Positions 36,040 to 43,224 of a stretch of 60,675 nucleotides of DNA are shown one piece after another. The translations under genes were made by a program, and so were the position numbers. Source of the stretch: Mesorhizobium amorphae (GTDB lineage Bacteria; Pseudomonadota; Alphaproteobacteria; Rhizobiales; Rhizobiaceae). Where the stretch lies: positions 1 through 60,675 of the forward strand of contig NZ_JHQS01000064.1 of assembly GCF_014843845.1 (NCBI RefSeq), given 5' to 3'. The notes beneath the pieces are model-generated. The model did not search any database, had not been told where the DNA came from, and saw nothing but the letters and a program-made list of their open reading frames with translations. Within the stretch, counting starts at the first letter, position 1, and the number at the start of each line of letters is the position of its first letter.

Positions 36040-36693
36040 ATGGCGGACAGCGCAAGCCACAGCATCGCGAGACGCGACCTAGCGGGCCACCGCTTGACGG
36101 TGCTGATCGCGCTCGGCGATGCCGCGCACGCCGAACGGCTGTCGACCGCTCTCGCCGCGTCCGATGATCTGCTGCCGGTCATGGCCGGGAGCAACTCCAG
36201 TCTGACGGCGGATGTGGCTATCGTCGACGAGAGCGGTCTGGGGGGCGGCATCGACCTCGCGACACCTCGGGTGCTGCTGTCCCGTCGAGCCACCCAGGAG
36301 CGGGAGGCCGACAATTTGCTTGCCGTGCTGCCGGCGACGGCCGACGACCTGCTGATTGCCGCTGCCGTGCGGCTGGCGGCGGCGGGATACCGGATTTCGG
36401 GTGGAGGCCGTGCCTTGCCCGACCGGCATGACGATTTCGCTTTCCATGACGGCGATCTGTTCGACGAGGAACCGGCGGATGACAAAGTCGGCCGGCCGGC
36501 GCTGTCGCCGCGCGAGAGCGAAGTGCTGGCGCTGCTGGCAGAAGGCGCGCCCAACAAGGTGATCGCCAGGCGGCTGAACATTTCCGTGCACACGGCGAAG
36601 TTCCACGTCGCCGCGATCCTGATCAAGCTAGGCGCCGCCAACCGCACCGATGCCATCGCCATTGCCATGCGGCAGGGCCTGGTGCTGGTTTAG
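36040..36693 (+). CDS. LuxR-type response regulator
   Basis: 217-aa regulator. The C-terminal LuxR/FixJ HTH (about 150-212: LSPRESEVLALLAEGAPNKVIARRLNISVHTAKFHVAAILIKLGA) is well conserved. The N-terminal part (about 15-110) looks like a degenerate receiver domain without an evident phosphoacceptor Asp in the normal place. It is 8 bp downstream of the pseudoprotease gene, so co-transcribed and possibly functionally linked. The stop codon overlaps the 128-bp palindromic repeat at 36692. Confidence 0.84.
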   Translation: MADSASHSIARRDLAGHRLTVLIALGDAAHAERLSTALAASDDLLPVMAGSNSSLTADVAIVDESGLGGGIDLATPRVLLSRRATQEREADNLLAVLPATADDLLIAAAVRLAAAGYRISGGGRALPDRHDDFAFHDGDLFDEEPADDKVGRPALSPRESEVLALLAEGAPNKVIARRLNISVHTAKFHVAAILIKLGAANRTDAIAIAMRQGLVLV

Positions 36694-36819
36694 GGTCTGC
36701 TGATGCCGGCCTGCGAACGGCGAGTTTCTGCGCTTCCGGTGCTCACGTACCTCAAGTATGCTCCGCTCCGGTTCTCGGAACTCACCATTCTCGGCTCGGC
36801 CTGAATCTCAACAGACCCT
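36692..36819. repeat. 128-bp imperfect palindromic repeat
   Basis: A long dyad with perfect outer arms AGGGTCTG (36692-36699) and CAGACCCT (36812-36819). Inner arms match imperfectly, e.g. GGCCTG/CGGCC, GAGTTTCTGCGCTTCCGGTG/CCGCTCCGGTTCTCGGAACTC and ACGTAC/GTATGC at the centre. It fills most of the gap between the LuxR gene and the HSDL2-like gene and overlaps the LuxR stop. It looks like a RIME/MITE-type rhizobial intergenic element; the family assignment is inferred. Confidence 0.65.
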
Positions 36820-36944
36820 GGTCCGGCTTCACCAGTTTCTCGACCCTACGCAGCGTAACCCTTGTCCGGCATGTTGGGCCTTGCGCTGCGGTTGCCCGCC
36901 GCGCAAAGGTTCGCACCTGTCGTGCTGCAAGGGAGGCGGAAAAA

Positions 36945-37811
36945 ATGTCGCTCAAGGGAAAGACGCTGTTCATCTCCGGCGGGTCGCGCGGCATTGGCCT
37001 TGCGATTGCGCTGCGCGCAGCGCGCGACGGCGCCAATGTGACGATCGCCGCCAAGACCGCCGAGCCGCATCCGAAGCTGCCGGGTACGATCTATACGGCT
37101 GCCGAAGAGATCGAGCAGGCTGGCGGCCAAGCGCTACCCGTCTTGTGCGACATTCGGGAGGAGGCGCAAGTCGCCGACGCTGTCGCCAAGACCGTCGAAA
37201 AGTTCGGCGGCATCGACATCTGCGTCAACAATGCCAGCGCCATCCAGCTCACCGGCACGCTGGAGACCGACATAAAGCGCTACGATCTGATGCACCAGAT
37301 CAACACGCGCGGCACGTTCCTGGTGTCCAAAATGTGCATTCCGCACCTGAAGTTGGCCAAAAATCCTCATATCCTGAATCTGGCGCCGCCGCTCGACATG
37401 AAGGCCAAATGGTTCAAGAGCCACGTTGCCTACACGATGGCCAAGTTCGGCATGTCGATGTGCACGCTGGGGATGAGTGCCGAGTTCGCCAGGGACGGCA
37501 TCGGCGTCAACTCGCTGTGGCCGATCTCGACCATCGACACGGCGGCAGTGCGCAATCTGCTGGGTGGCGCCACGGTGGTGGCGATGAGCCGTTCGCCCGA
37601 TATCATGGCCGATGCCGCGCATGCGATCTTCATGCGGCCGTCACGCGAGGCGACCGGCAATTTCTACATCGACGAGGAAGTGCTGCGCGCCGAGGGCGTC
37701 AGCGATTTTTCCGTCTATTCGCCCGGGGCGACGGGACCGCTCGCCGGCGACTTTTTTGTGCCGGACGAGGTGTTCGCCCGGACCGATACCAACATCAAAA
37801 GCATCTACTGA
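36945..37811 (+). CDS. HSDL2-like short-chain dehydrogenase
   Basis: 288-aa SDR resembling the dehydrogenase domain of hydroxysteroid dehydrogenase-like 2. It has SGGSRGIG at about 11-18, NNAS instead of NNAG, and YTMAK (YxxxK) with the family-specific context LNLAPPLDMKAKWFKSH. The usual catalytic Ser is Ala here (LNLAPP). Substrate unknown; lipid or acyl compounds are suggested for relatives. GGAGGC lies 7 nt upstream of the ATG. The C-terminal DFFVPDEVF end is also typical. It is separated from the LuxR gene by a palindromic repeat, so probably a separate unit. Confidence 0.85.
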   Translation: MSLKGKTLFISGGSRGIGLAIALRAARDGANVTIAAKTAEPHPKLPGTIYTAAEEIEQAGGQALPVLCDIREEAQVADAVAKTVEKFGGIDICVNNASAIQLTGTLETDIKRYDLMHQINTRGTFLVSKMCIPHLKLAKNPHILNLAPPLDMKAKWFKSHVAYTMAKFGMSMCTLGMSAEFARDGIGVNSLWPISTIDTAAVRNLLGGATVVAMSRSPDIMADAAHAIFMRPSREATGNFYIDEEVLRAEGVSDFSVYSPGATGPLAGDFFVPDEVFARTDTNIKSIY

Positions 37812-37827
37812 CGGGCGCTGCGCGCCC

Positions 37828-38343
37828 TTATTCCTCGGCCTTCTTGCCTTTGCCCAAGCCCATCAGCCGGTCGATGTAGGCCAGCATGAAGGCCGACAGC
37901 ACGAAGGCGAGGTGGATGATGGTCAGCCACATCAACTGATCGGTCGTATAGGAAACCGAGTTCAGGAAGACCTGCAGCAGGTGGATGGACGAGATGGCGA
38001 CGATGGTCGAGGCGACCTTGACCTTCAGCGAGCCGACATCGATCGTGCCCAGCCAGTGCACCTCGCCGTCATTTTCATCGAAACGGCTGACGAAGTTCTC
38101 GTAGCCCGAGATGATCACCATCACCACCAGCGAGGCGACCAGTGCCGCGTCGATCAGGCCGAGCATCTTGAGGATGGTGTCGGTGTCGCCAAGCGTGAAC
38201 GCCACGGTGACGAACTCGTAGAGTTTCTTGCCGAAGGACAAGGCATAGATGGCAAGTGCCAGACCTAGCCCGATATAAAACACGACCAGCAGCCAGCGCG
38301 TGGCGAGAATGATCGATTCGATGGCGAGTTCGAGACGTTTCAT
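37828..38343 (-). CDS. YqhA-family (UPF0114) membrane protein
   Basis: 171-aa inner-membrane protein of the YqhA/UPF0114 (TIGR00645) family. It has about four membrane segments (16-40, 62-85, 110-130, 140-158) and the signature ISGYENFVSRFDENDGEVHWLGTIDVGSLKVKVASTIVAISSIHLLQ. Function unknown. The ATG at 38343 gives MKRLELAIESIILATRWLL, the usual start. It converges on the HSDL2-like gene with 16 bp between stops. Confidence 0.88.
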   Translation of the reverse strand: MKRLELAIESIILATRWLLVVFYIGLGLALAIYALSFGKKLYEFVTVAFTLGDTDTILKMLGLIDAALVASLVVMVIISGYENFVSRFDENDGEVHWLGTIDVGSLKVKVASTIVAISSIHLLQVFLNSVSYTTDQLMWLTIIHLAFVLSAFMLAYIDRLMGLGKGKKAEE

Positions 38344-38421
38344 ATTTGGTTCCGGTCTTTTTGGCACTGTCGTATTTCGGGCAGGCCGCCACGGTTTGCA
38401 AGGGCGGTTGTCGAGGGAAAC

Positions 38422-38450
38422 AAAAACCCCGCCGGAGGGGACCGGCGGGG
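38422..38450 (-). terminator. Rho-independent terminator (leftward)
   Basis: A 9-bp GC stem with a 6-nt loop and five U at the end in the minus-strand transcript. It lies about 210 bp beyond the OmpA-like stop codon. Confidence 0.8.
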
Positions 38451-38550
38451 CTCATGTGTCCCGCTGGAGTCGGGACAGGGCAGGGAACGCCCTTCCGAAA
38501 TCTGGGGTTGTCAATACGGCGATTCAATGATCTCCACCGAATCGCCGGCT
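38422..38550 (-). ncRNA. Candidate small RNA with own terminator
   Basis: On the minus strand this stretch reads, 5' to 3': a 9-bp hairpin (38517-38525 with 38539-38547), a GGAAGGGCGTTCCC segment, a 7-bp hairpin (38457-38463 with 38471-38477), and a strong terminator stem CCCCGCCGG/CCGGCGGGG whose transcript ends in UUUUU (38422-38426). The terminator loop contains CCCCUCC, which could pair with ribosome-binding sites, as in some rhizobial sRNAs. It may be independent or the processed 3' end of the ompA-like mRNA. No sRNA family is recognised. Confidence 0.45.
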
Positions 38551-38583
38551 ACATTCTTCTTGAGTGTGCTCCTTCGCGAGCAC

Positions 38584-38657
38584 GCCCATCCCAGCAAAAC
38601 GGGATGGGCCTGCTCTTGCAATCGTGATTCCGGAAGCCGGTTCAGGCTTCTGGAATC
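38584..38657 (-). repeat. Two hairpins after the OmpA-like gene
   Basis: GCCCATCCC/GGGATGGGC (38584-38609, 8-nt loop) and GATTCCGGAAGCC/GGCTTCTGGAATC (38626-38657, 6-nt loop, one G-T pair). They follow the OmpA-like stop at once. Neither has a T-run, so they look like 3'-UTR stabilising or processing stems. Confidence 0.55.
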
Positions 38658-38662
38658 ATGCA

Positions 38663-40813
38663 CTAATTCGCGCTGGCCACCGGCGCCACCAGCGAGGTGA
38701 TGCGGCGGATGGCGACGCGGCGGTTCTCCCTGTTGGGGCCCGATGTGTCGACCTTGAGATACTCCTCGCCATAGCCCTGCGTCGTCAGGTTCTCCGGCGG
38801 GATGCCGAAGGCATTGGTGAGCGCCTCGGCGACCGCTTCGGCGCGCCGGTCGGACAGAGCAAGGTTCGCCTCCGGCGTGCCGACGGCATCGGTATGGCCT
38901 TCGATCAGGAAGGTTTCCGCCGGGTTCTTCTTCAACAGCTTCTCCATGGCGCTGGCGACGCCGTCGAGCTTCTGCACCTCGGTGTCGGAGATGGAGGCCG
39001 AGCCAAACTCGAAGTTCAGCGTGTCGAGATCGACTCGGCGGGCAATGTCACGCACGCGGGCCGAACGCTTGACCTCGTCGATCGAGTAGAGGCGCTGAAC
39101 CCGCTCCACCGGCGGCTGTTCGAGGAAGGTGTAGTAGTCTTCCGGATCCTCGACATTCTCAGAGTCCAGGATGTACTCATCGCGCGAAATGGTGAGCCGC
39201 ATTGGCGGCAGGTCGTCACCAGGATCGCGCCAGTCGCCATCATCCTCATAGTGCCGCTCGTCGATATAGCTCAGCACATATTCGCGCCCGTCCGGCGCAA
39301 TGCGCGAGCGCTGGATGACGTCGCCGTAACGGTTGCGGATGGTGATGATGCGGACGCCGTTGTCACGCTCGACGATCTCCCGGGTGCGATCGCCCGACAG
39401 ATCCTCATAGTACACATTCCTGGCGCCGCGGTGCATGCGCGGAGCGTCATTGCTTTCCACGATCGTCTGGTTGTTGAACTGGAGGATGACGCGGTCGCCG
39501 AGTTCCCTGACGACGTCGACGCCTTGCGGGCGCCGGCGGTCGCGCACGTTTTCATCGGGCGCACGCTCGACGCGTGTGCCTTTTTCTTCCGTCACCGGAA
39601 CGATCTTTTCAGGCTGGATCGCCTGCTGGGCCGACTTGTCGTCGGTGGGCGGCGGTCCCTGGTCGACGGGGGCCGGCTTCGGGGCTTGCACCTGTTCGCC
39701 ATTCTGCTGAGCGGGCTGGTTGGCCTGCTCGCCGCTCGCATTCTCGCCTCCCTGCTGGCCGTTCTTGCCCTTGCGCTTGCGCAGGACGTCCTTCTGGCTG
39801 TCGAGGATGGGGGCTGCGTCCTTGTCGGCCGGGGCTTCACCCTGGGCCGCATTTTCACCCTGGGCCGGCTGTTCGCCGGTCACGGGCTGCTGGCCATTTG
39901 CTGGTTGTTCGGCCGTCGACGGCTGTTCGCCGGCGGCCGGCTGCTCTCCCGTCACCGGCTGTTCGCCGACAGGCTTCTTGTCGCGCTTCCTCTTGCCCTG
40001 AGGCTGTTCGCCCTCGGCGGGTGCTGCCTGCTGCTCAGGCTGAAGCGGTTCGGCCTGCGGAACCGGCTCGCCGGCCGGCGCTGCCTTGTTGGCCGGCGCC
40101 TGCTCGGCGGGCGCGGCTTCGATCTGCTGATCCTGCTTGCGCTTCTTGCGCAGGGGCTGTTGGTTGTTGTCGTTTGCCGGGGCGGCCTGCTCGGCGGGCT
40201 GTTCGGCAGGTGCGGTCTCCTGCTGCTGCTGGTCGCGCTTTTTCCTGCGCGGCTTGATCGGCTGCTCTTCGTTTGCCGGGGCGGCCTGCTCGGCGGGCTG
40301 TTCGGCAGGCGCGGCCTCGATCTGCTGCTGCTGGTCGCGCTTCTTCCTGCGCGGCTTGACCGGCTGCTCTTCGTTTGCCGGGGCGGCCTGCTCGGCGGGC
40401 TGTTCGGCAGGTGCGGCCTCGATCTGCTGTTGCTGGTCGCGTTTCTTCCTGCGCGGCAACTGCTCCTCAGCGGCAGGCGCGGCCTGTTCGGCCGGAGCCT
40501 GTTCGGTCTGCAGCTGTTGATCACGCTTCTTCCTGCGCGGCTGCTGCTCCTGCTCGCCCTGCGCCGGCGCGGCCTGCTGTTCCGGTTCCTGCTTCTTGCG
40601 TTCAGGCTTCTGCTCCGGCTCCCCCTGCTGTTTCTGCGCGCAGGCCTCTGCCGATTCGCCTTCGGCACAGGCTGCTTGCGCCAGGATCAGCGGTGCGGTG
40701 TGCTGCAGAGTGCCGAAAGCGGCACTGTCCTGCAGCGGGTACGCGCCCAACGGCGCGGATGCCATTAGCAGGCCAATTGCTGTGCCTGCCAGAATCCGTG
40801 GTTGGCGTTTCAT
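38663..40813 (-). CDS. OmpA-family protein with Q/A/P-rich repeats
   Basis: 716-aa exported protein. Signal peptide at about 1-24. Residues about 45-370 are low-complexity, Gln/Ala/Pro/Glu-rich, with basic RRKKRDQQQQ blocks; near-perfect units of 33-34 aa (DNA starts 40171, 40270, 40372) recur, flanked by degenerate ones. Residues about 430-560 are a charged globular region, and the C-terminus (about 590-700) is an OmpA/MotB peptidoglycan-binding domain (IEGHTDAVGTPEANLALSDRRAEAVAEAL, TQGYGEEYL). It probably sits in the periplasm, bound to the cell wall. The repeats may act as a spacer between envelope layers (inferred). Confidence 0.87.
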   Translation of the reverse strand: MKRQPRILAGTAIGLLMASAPLGAYPLQDSAAFGTLQHTAPLILAQAACAEGESAEACAQKQQGEPEQKPERKKQEPEQQAAPAQGEQEQQPRRKKRDQQLQTEQAPAEQAAPAAEEQLPRRKKRDQQQQIEAAPAEQPAEQAAPANEEQPVKPRRKKRDQQQQIEAAPAEQPAEQAAPANEEQPIKPRRKKRDQQQQETAPAEQPAEQAAPANDNNQQPLRKKRKQDQQIEAAPAEQAPANKAAPAGEPVPQAEPLQPEQQAAPAEGEQPQGKRKRDKKPVGEQPVTGEQPAAGEQPSTAEQPANGQQPVTGEQPAQGENAAQGEAPADKDAAPILDSQKDVLRKRKGKNGQQGGENASGEQANQPAQQNGEQVQAPKPAPVDQGPPPTDDKSAQQAIQPEKIVPVTEEKGTRVERAPDENVRDRRRPQGVDVVRELGDRVILQFNNQTIVESNDAPRMHRGARNVYYEDLSGDRTREIVERDNGVRIITIRNRYGDVIQRSRIAPDGREYVLSYIDERHYEDDGDWRDPGDDLPPMRLTISRDEYILDSENVEDPEDYYTFLEQPPVERVQRLYSIDEVKRSARVRDIARRVDLDTLNFEFGSASISDTEVQKLDGVASAMEKLLKKNPAETFLIEGHTDAVGTPEANLALSDRRAEAVAEALTNAFGIPPENLTTQGYGEEYLKVDTSGPNRENRRVAIRRITSLVAPVASAN
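40171..40475. repeat. Tandem 99-102 bp coding repeats
   Basis: Three almost identical units begin at 40171, 40270 and 40372 (each starting CGTTTGCCGG), with a more diverged copy after 40440. They encode the Q/A/E-P-rich repeats of the OmpA-like protein. The high nucleotide identity suggests recent duplication or gene conversion. Confidence 0.75.
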
Positions 40814-41041
40814 CTCAAATTCTCCTTATGGGGTCCCATCCCTGCCCAAACTTTCATCATCCGGATTTGGTTCCGGCTTGCGGGCATTACTGGCAACGAA
40901 AGACGATTGACCGGCCTTTTGAAGGCGACTTCGTGTTTTTCGTATGGTGCCGGCCGCATTTGCGGCCATCGCGCGGCACAAGCCGCTTTTGCGTCCATCG
41001 CGGCGCTTGACCTTGGCGTCGGTGAGGGCCACATCGGCACA

Positions 41042-41488
41042 ATGGACGCGCCGTTCTGGAAAACCAAGACGCTCGAGGCGATGACGCCGGCCGAGTGGGA
41101 ATCGCTCTGCGACGGCTGCGGCAAATGCTGCCTGTCGAAGCTCGAGGACGAGGATACCGGCGAAATCTACTGGACGAGCGTCGGCTGCAGGCTGTTCGAC
41201 TCCGAAAGCTGCCGCTGCGCCGACTATGCCAACCGGCTGGCGCGCGTTCCCGATTGTGTCGGGCTGACGCCGCAGAATGTGCGCACGATCACCTGGTTGC
41301 CCAGGACCTGCGCCTACCGGCTGGTGGCGGAGGGGCATGACCTCTACTGGTGGCACTGGCTGGTTTCGGGAAGCGCCGAGACCGTGCACGAAGCCGGCAT
41401 CTCGATCCGCGGCCGGGTCAAGGCCAACGAGACCGACCTGGCCGAACCGGACGATTATTTCGACTATATGCTCGACGACGAGCCCTGA
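41042..41488 (+). CDS. YcgN-family Cys-cluster protein (UPF0260)
   Basis: 148-aa protein with the invariant cysteine pattern of the YcgN/UPF0260 family: LCDGCGKCCLSKLED at about 21-35, then C49, C57, C59, C71 and C90. This suggests binding of a metal or Fe-S cluster. Its function is unknown. The ATG at 41042 gives the family's MDAPFWKTKTLEAMTPAEWESLCDGCGKCC start; the frame upstream overlaps the OmpA-like promoter region and is not credible. Confidence 0.88.
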   Translation: MDAPFWKTKTLEAMTPAEWESLCDGCGKCCLSKLEDEDTGEIYWTSVGCRLFDSESCRCADYANRLARVPDCVGLTPQNVRTITWLPRTCAYRLVAEGHDLYWWHWLVSGSAETVHEAGISIRGRVKANETDLAEPDDYFDYMLDDEP

Positions 41489-41524
41489 CTCGATTTTCGC
41501 CGCAAGCTCGATTTTCGCCGCAAA
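41489..41524. repeat. 18-bp tandem duplication
   Basis: CTCGATTTTCGCCGCAAG (41489-41506) is followed at once by the same 18 bp with one difference at the last base (41507-41524), directly after the YcgN-like stop codon. Function unlikely. Confidence 0.7.
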
Positions 41525-41726
41525 GCGGTAGCAAATACCACGCGCCGACTCGGCTTTGCCCGGAACCGGCGAGGCGATCGGGCGTTTGAGTTCCGACCGC
41601 CAACCGATGATTCGCCACATGAACCGAAGATGAATGGACGGTTCGCAAAGAGTTCAGACTGGCAAGTGCATTGTTCCCCCATCGGTTCACGAGGACGGGC
41701 GAGAGCCCGCAACAAGGAGAGAAGAC

Positions 41727-42074
41727 ATGTTCAACTTCAAGACGGCAGCCCTTTCGGCCCTGGTCGGTCTCGGTACGCTGGCCGCCATCCCGGTCGCCCA
41801 TGCCGATAGCATCTATCTCGGCTTCGGCAACAACAATGAACCTCGCATCGGCGTCTACAGCGGGGATGATGATGGCTACCGCCGTGAACGCGACTGGCGC
41901 CGCCGTGGCTGTTCGGCGGACCGCGCCCTCGACAAGGCCGAGCGCATGGGCCTGCGCCGCGCCCGCATAGTCGACGTCAGCCGACGCACCGTGAAAGTTG
42001 CGGGCCGCCAGTATGGCGACCGCGTGGTGGTCGTGTTTGCCAACGAGCGCGGCTGTCCGGTCATCTATCGCTAG
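41727..42074 (+). CDS. Small secreted basic protein
   Basis: 115-aa exported protein. Signal peptide at 1-26 (MFNFKTAALSALVGLGTLAAIPVAHA). The mature part has two Cys (RRGCSADRAL and ERGCPVIYR), likely one disulfide, and the repeated motif ALDKAERMGLRRARIVDVSRRTVKVAGRQYGDRVVVVFA, seen in small periplasmic proteins of rhizobia. AAGGAGAG precedes the ATG by 7 nt. Function unknown; an envelope role is inferred. Confidence 0.8.
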   Translation: MFNFKTAALSALVGLGTLAAIPVAHADSIYLGFGNNNEPRIGVYSGDDDGYRRERDWRRRGCSADRALDKAERMGLRRARIVDVSRRTVKVAGRQYGDRVVVVFANERGCPVIYR

Positions 42075-42096
42075 GGGTCCGGCTCGGCTTGGACAT

Positions 42097-42144
42097 GATC
42101 TTCTGCGAAGATCCAGTCTTGAAGCACGATCTTCTGTGAAGATC
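42097..42144. repeat. Two tandem GATCTTC hairpins
   Basis: GATCTTC-TGC-GAAGATC (42097-42113) and GATCTTC-TGT-GAAGATC (42128-42144), starting 31 bp apart, lie just after the small secreted protein gene. They repeat the tandem short-loop hairpin style of the array at 1016-1088. Confidence 0.65.
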
Positions 42145-42194
42145 GGCTATGAGTAGCAGAGCCCCTCTTTCGCCAGGACGGAAGCGTGCGGCTC

Positions 42195-42229
42195 AAAAAA
42201 CCCCGGAGGACTGGTCCTCCGGGGTTTTT
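42195..42229. terminator. Bidirectional terminator
   Basis: Stem CCCCGGAGGA/TCCTCCGGGG with a 4-nt loop, an A-run to the left and a T-run to the right. It serves the convergent small secreted protein gene and the SIMPL-domain gene. Confidence 0.88.
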
Positions 42230-42289
42230 CATGTCTTGTGCCGATCCGAACCGATCAGCTTTCGTCCCGTCGATGGCGGCTGACGGCGC

Positions 42290-43015
42290 CTACTTCAGTT
42301 CGAAGGTGACGGTGACCTGCGCGGCGTAGGAATTCTCGCCGGCCTGCACCGGAACCGCCGCGCCAGCGGCATCGAAGGCCTTGGCGTTGATCGGCATCGG
42401 TGGCGGGGCGATGTTCTGGTCGGTGATCTCCAGCACCCGCCCGATGCTGACGCCGGCGGCGTCGGCCAGGGTCTTGGCCTTGGCCATGGCGTCGGCGACC
42501 GCCTTCTTGCGGGCCTCGGTCACGGCGGCGGACGGATCCTCGTTGGAGAAGGCGATGCCGCCACCCTGGTTGACGCCGAGCGACACCGCCTTGTCGAGGA
42601 TATCGCCTGTCTTGTCGATGTCGCGGATACGCACCGAAAGCGTGTTGGTCACCTGGTAGGCGACGAGCTCGGCCTCCTGGCTGCCGTCCGGCTTGTTGGT
42701 GTAGTTGTAGCGCGGGTTGATCTGGATGCCTGCCGTCTGCAGGTCGCGATCCTTGATACCGGCCGATTTCATCGCCGCGATCACGGCGGCCATGGCGTCG
42801 TTGTTGGCATCGAGCGCTGCGCGCGCCGTCTTGGCCTCGCGCATGACGCTGAGCGTCAGCAGCGCCAGATCGGGTGCTGCGGTCGCCTGGCCTTCGCCCG
42901 ACACGATGATGCGGGACGCAGGCTGCGAATCGGCGGCGCCGGCCATTGCCGGAAAAGCAATCGCGGCGGCGAGCGCCAAGGGCATGAGTGTCAGCGGCAA
43001 AAGATGTCTGGTCAT
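42290..43015 (-). CDS. SIMPL-domain (DUF541) periplasmic protein
   Basis: 241-aa exported protein. Signal peptide at 1-27 (MTRHLLPLTLMPLALAAAIAFPAMAGA), then the SIMPL/DUF541 fold: RIIVSGEGQATAAPDLALLTLSV at the start, LQTAGIQINPRYNY, KTGDILDKAVSLGVNQ, ARKKAVADAMAKAKTLADAAG and a C-terminal beta strand VTVTFELK. Members are periplasmic or membrane-associated, and their function is poorly defined (E. coli YggE is linked to oxidative stress). The ATG at 43015 follows AGGAGAT. Confidence 0.88.
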   Translation of the reverse strand: MTRHLLPLTLMPLALAAAIAFPAMAGAADSQPASRIIVSGEGQATAAPDLALLTLSVMREAKTARAALDANNDAMAAVIAAMKSAGIKDRDLQTAGIQINPRYNYTNKPDGSQEAELVAYQVTNTLSVRIRDIDKTGDILDKAVSLGVNQGGGIAFSNEDPSAAVTEARKKAVADAMAKAKTLADAAGVSIGRVLEITDQNIAPPPMPINAKAFDAAGAAVPVQAGENSYAAQVTVTFELK

Positions 43016-43148
43016 CAAAATCTCCTCGGTCTGCGATCCAGTCGCATCTGGCAACTAGGGCGCGAATATGGGCTGATTTGGGCGATCGCCGCCGGCCCGT
43101 CCGGAAAGCCTTGTGCCGGCCGGGGAAAAACACTAATTCAGCCGCGTG

Positions 43149-43224
43149 GGGCCTGTAGCTCAATGGTTAGAGCCGGCGGCTCATAACCGCTTGGTTGGGG
43201 GTTCGAGTCCCTCCGGGCCCACCA
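43149..43224 (+). tRNA. tRNA with CAT anticodon (Ile2 or Met)
   Basis: A 76-nt cloverleaf: acceptor GGGCCTG/CGGGCCC, D arm GCTCAATGGTTAGAGC, anticodon stem GGCGG/CCGCT (last pair weak) with loop CTCATAA, T arm GGGGGTTCGAGTCCCTC, discriminator A and an encoded CCA. The anticodon CAT fits elongator Met or the lysidine-modified Ile2 tRNA. The GGCGGCTCATAACCGCTTGGT stretch resembles Ile2 tRNAs (inference). Its 3' end is the integration point of the island that follows. Confidence 0.93.

Noticed and set aside
38564..40768. 734-codon open frame antisense to the OmpA-like gene
   Set aside because: Leu/Arg/Gly-rich translation produced by the repetitive Gln/Ala/Pro codons on the other strand.
43167..43224. 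Separate peptide GGPGGTRTPN at the integrase end
   Set aside because: It is only the antisense reading of the tRNA gene, as seen in other integrases ending inside tRNAs.
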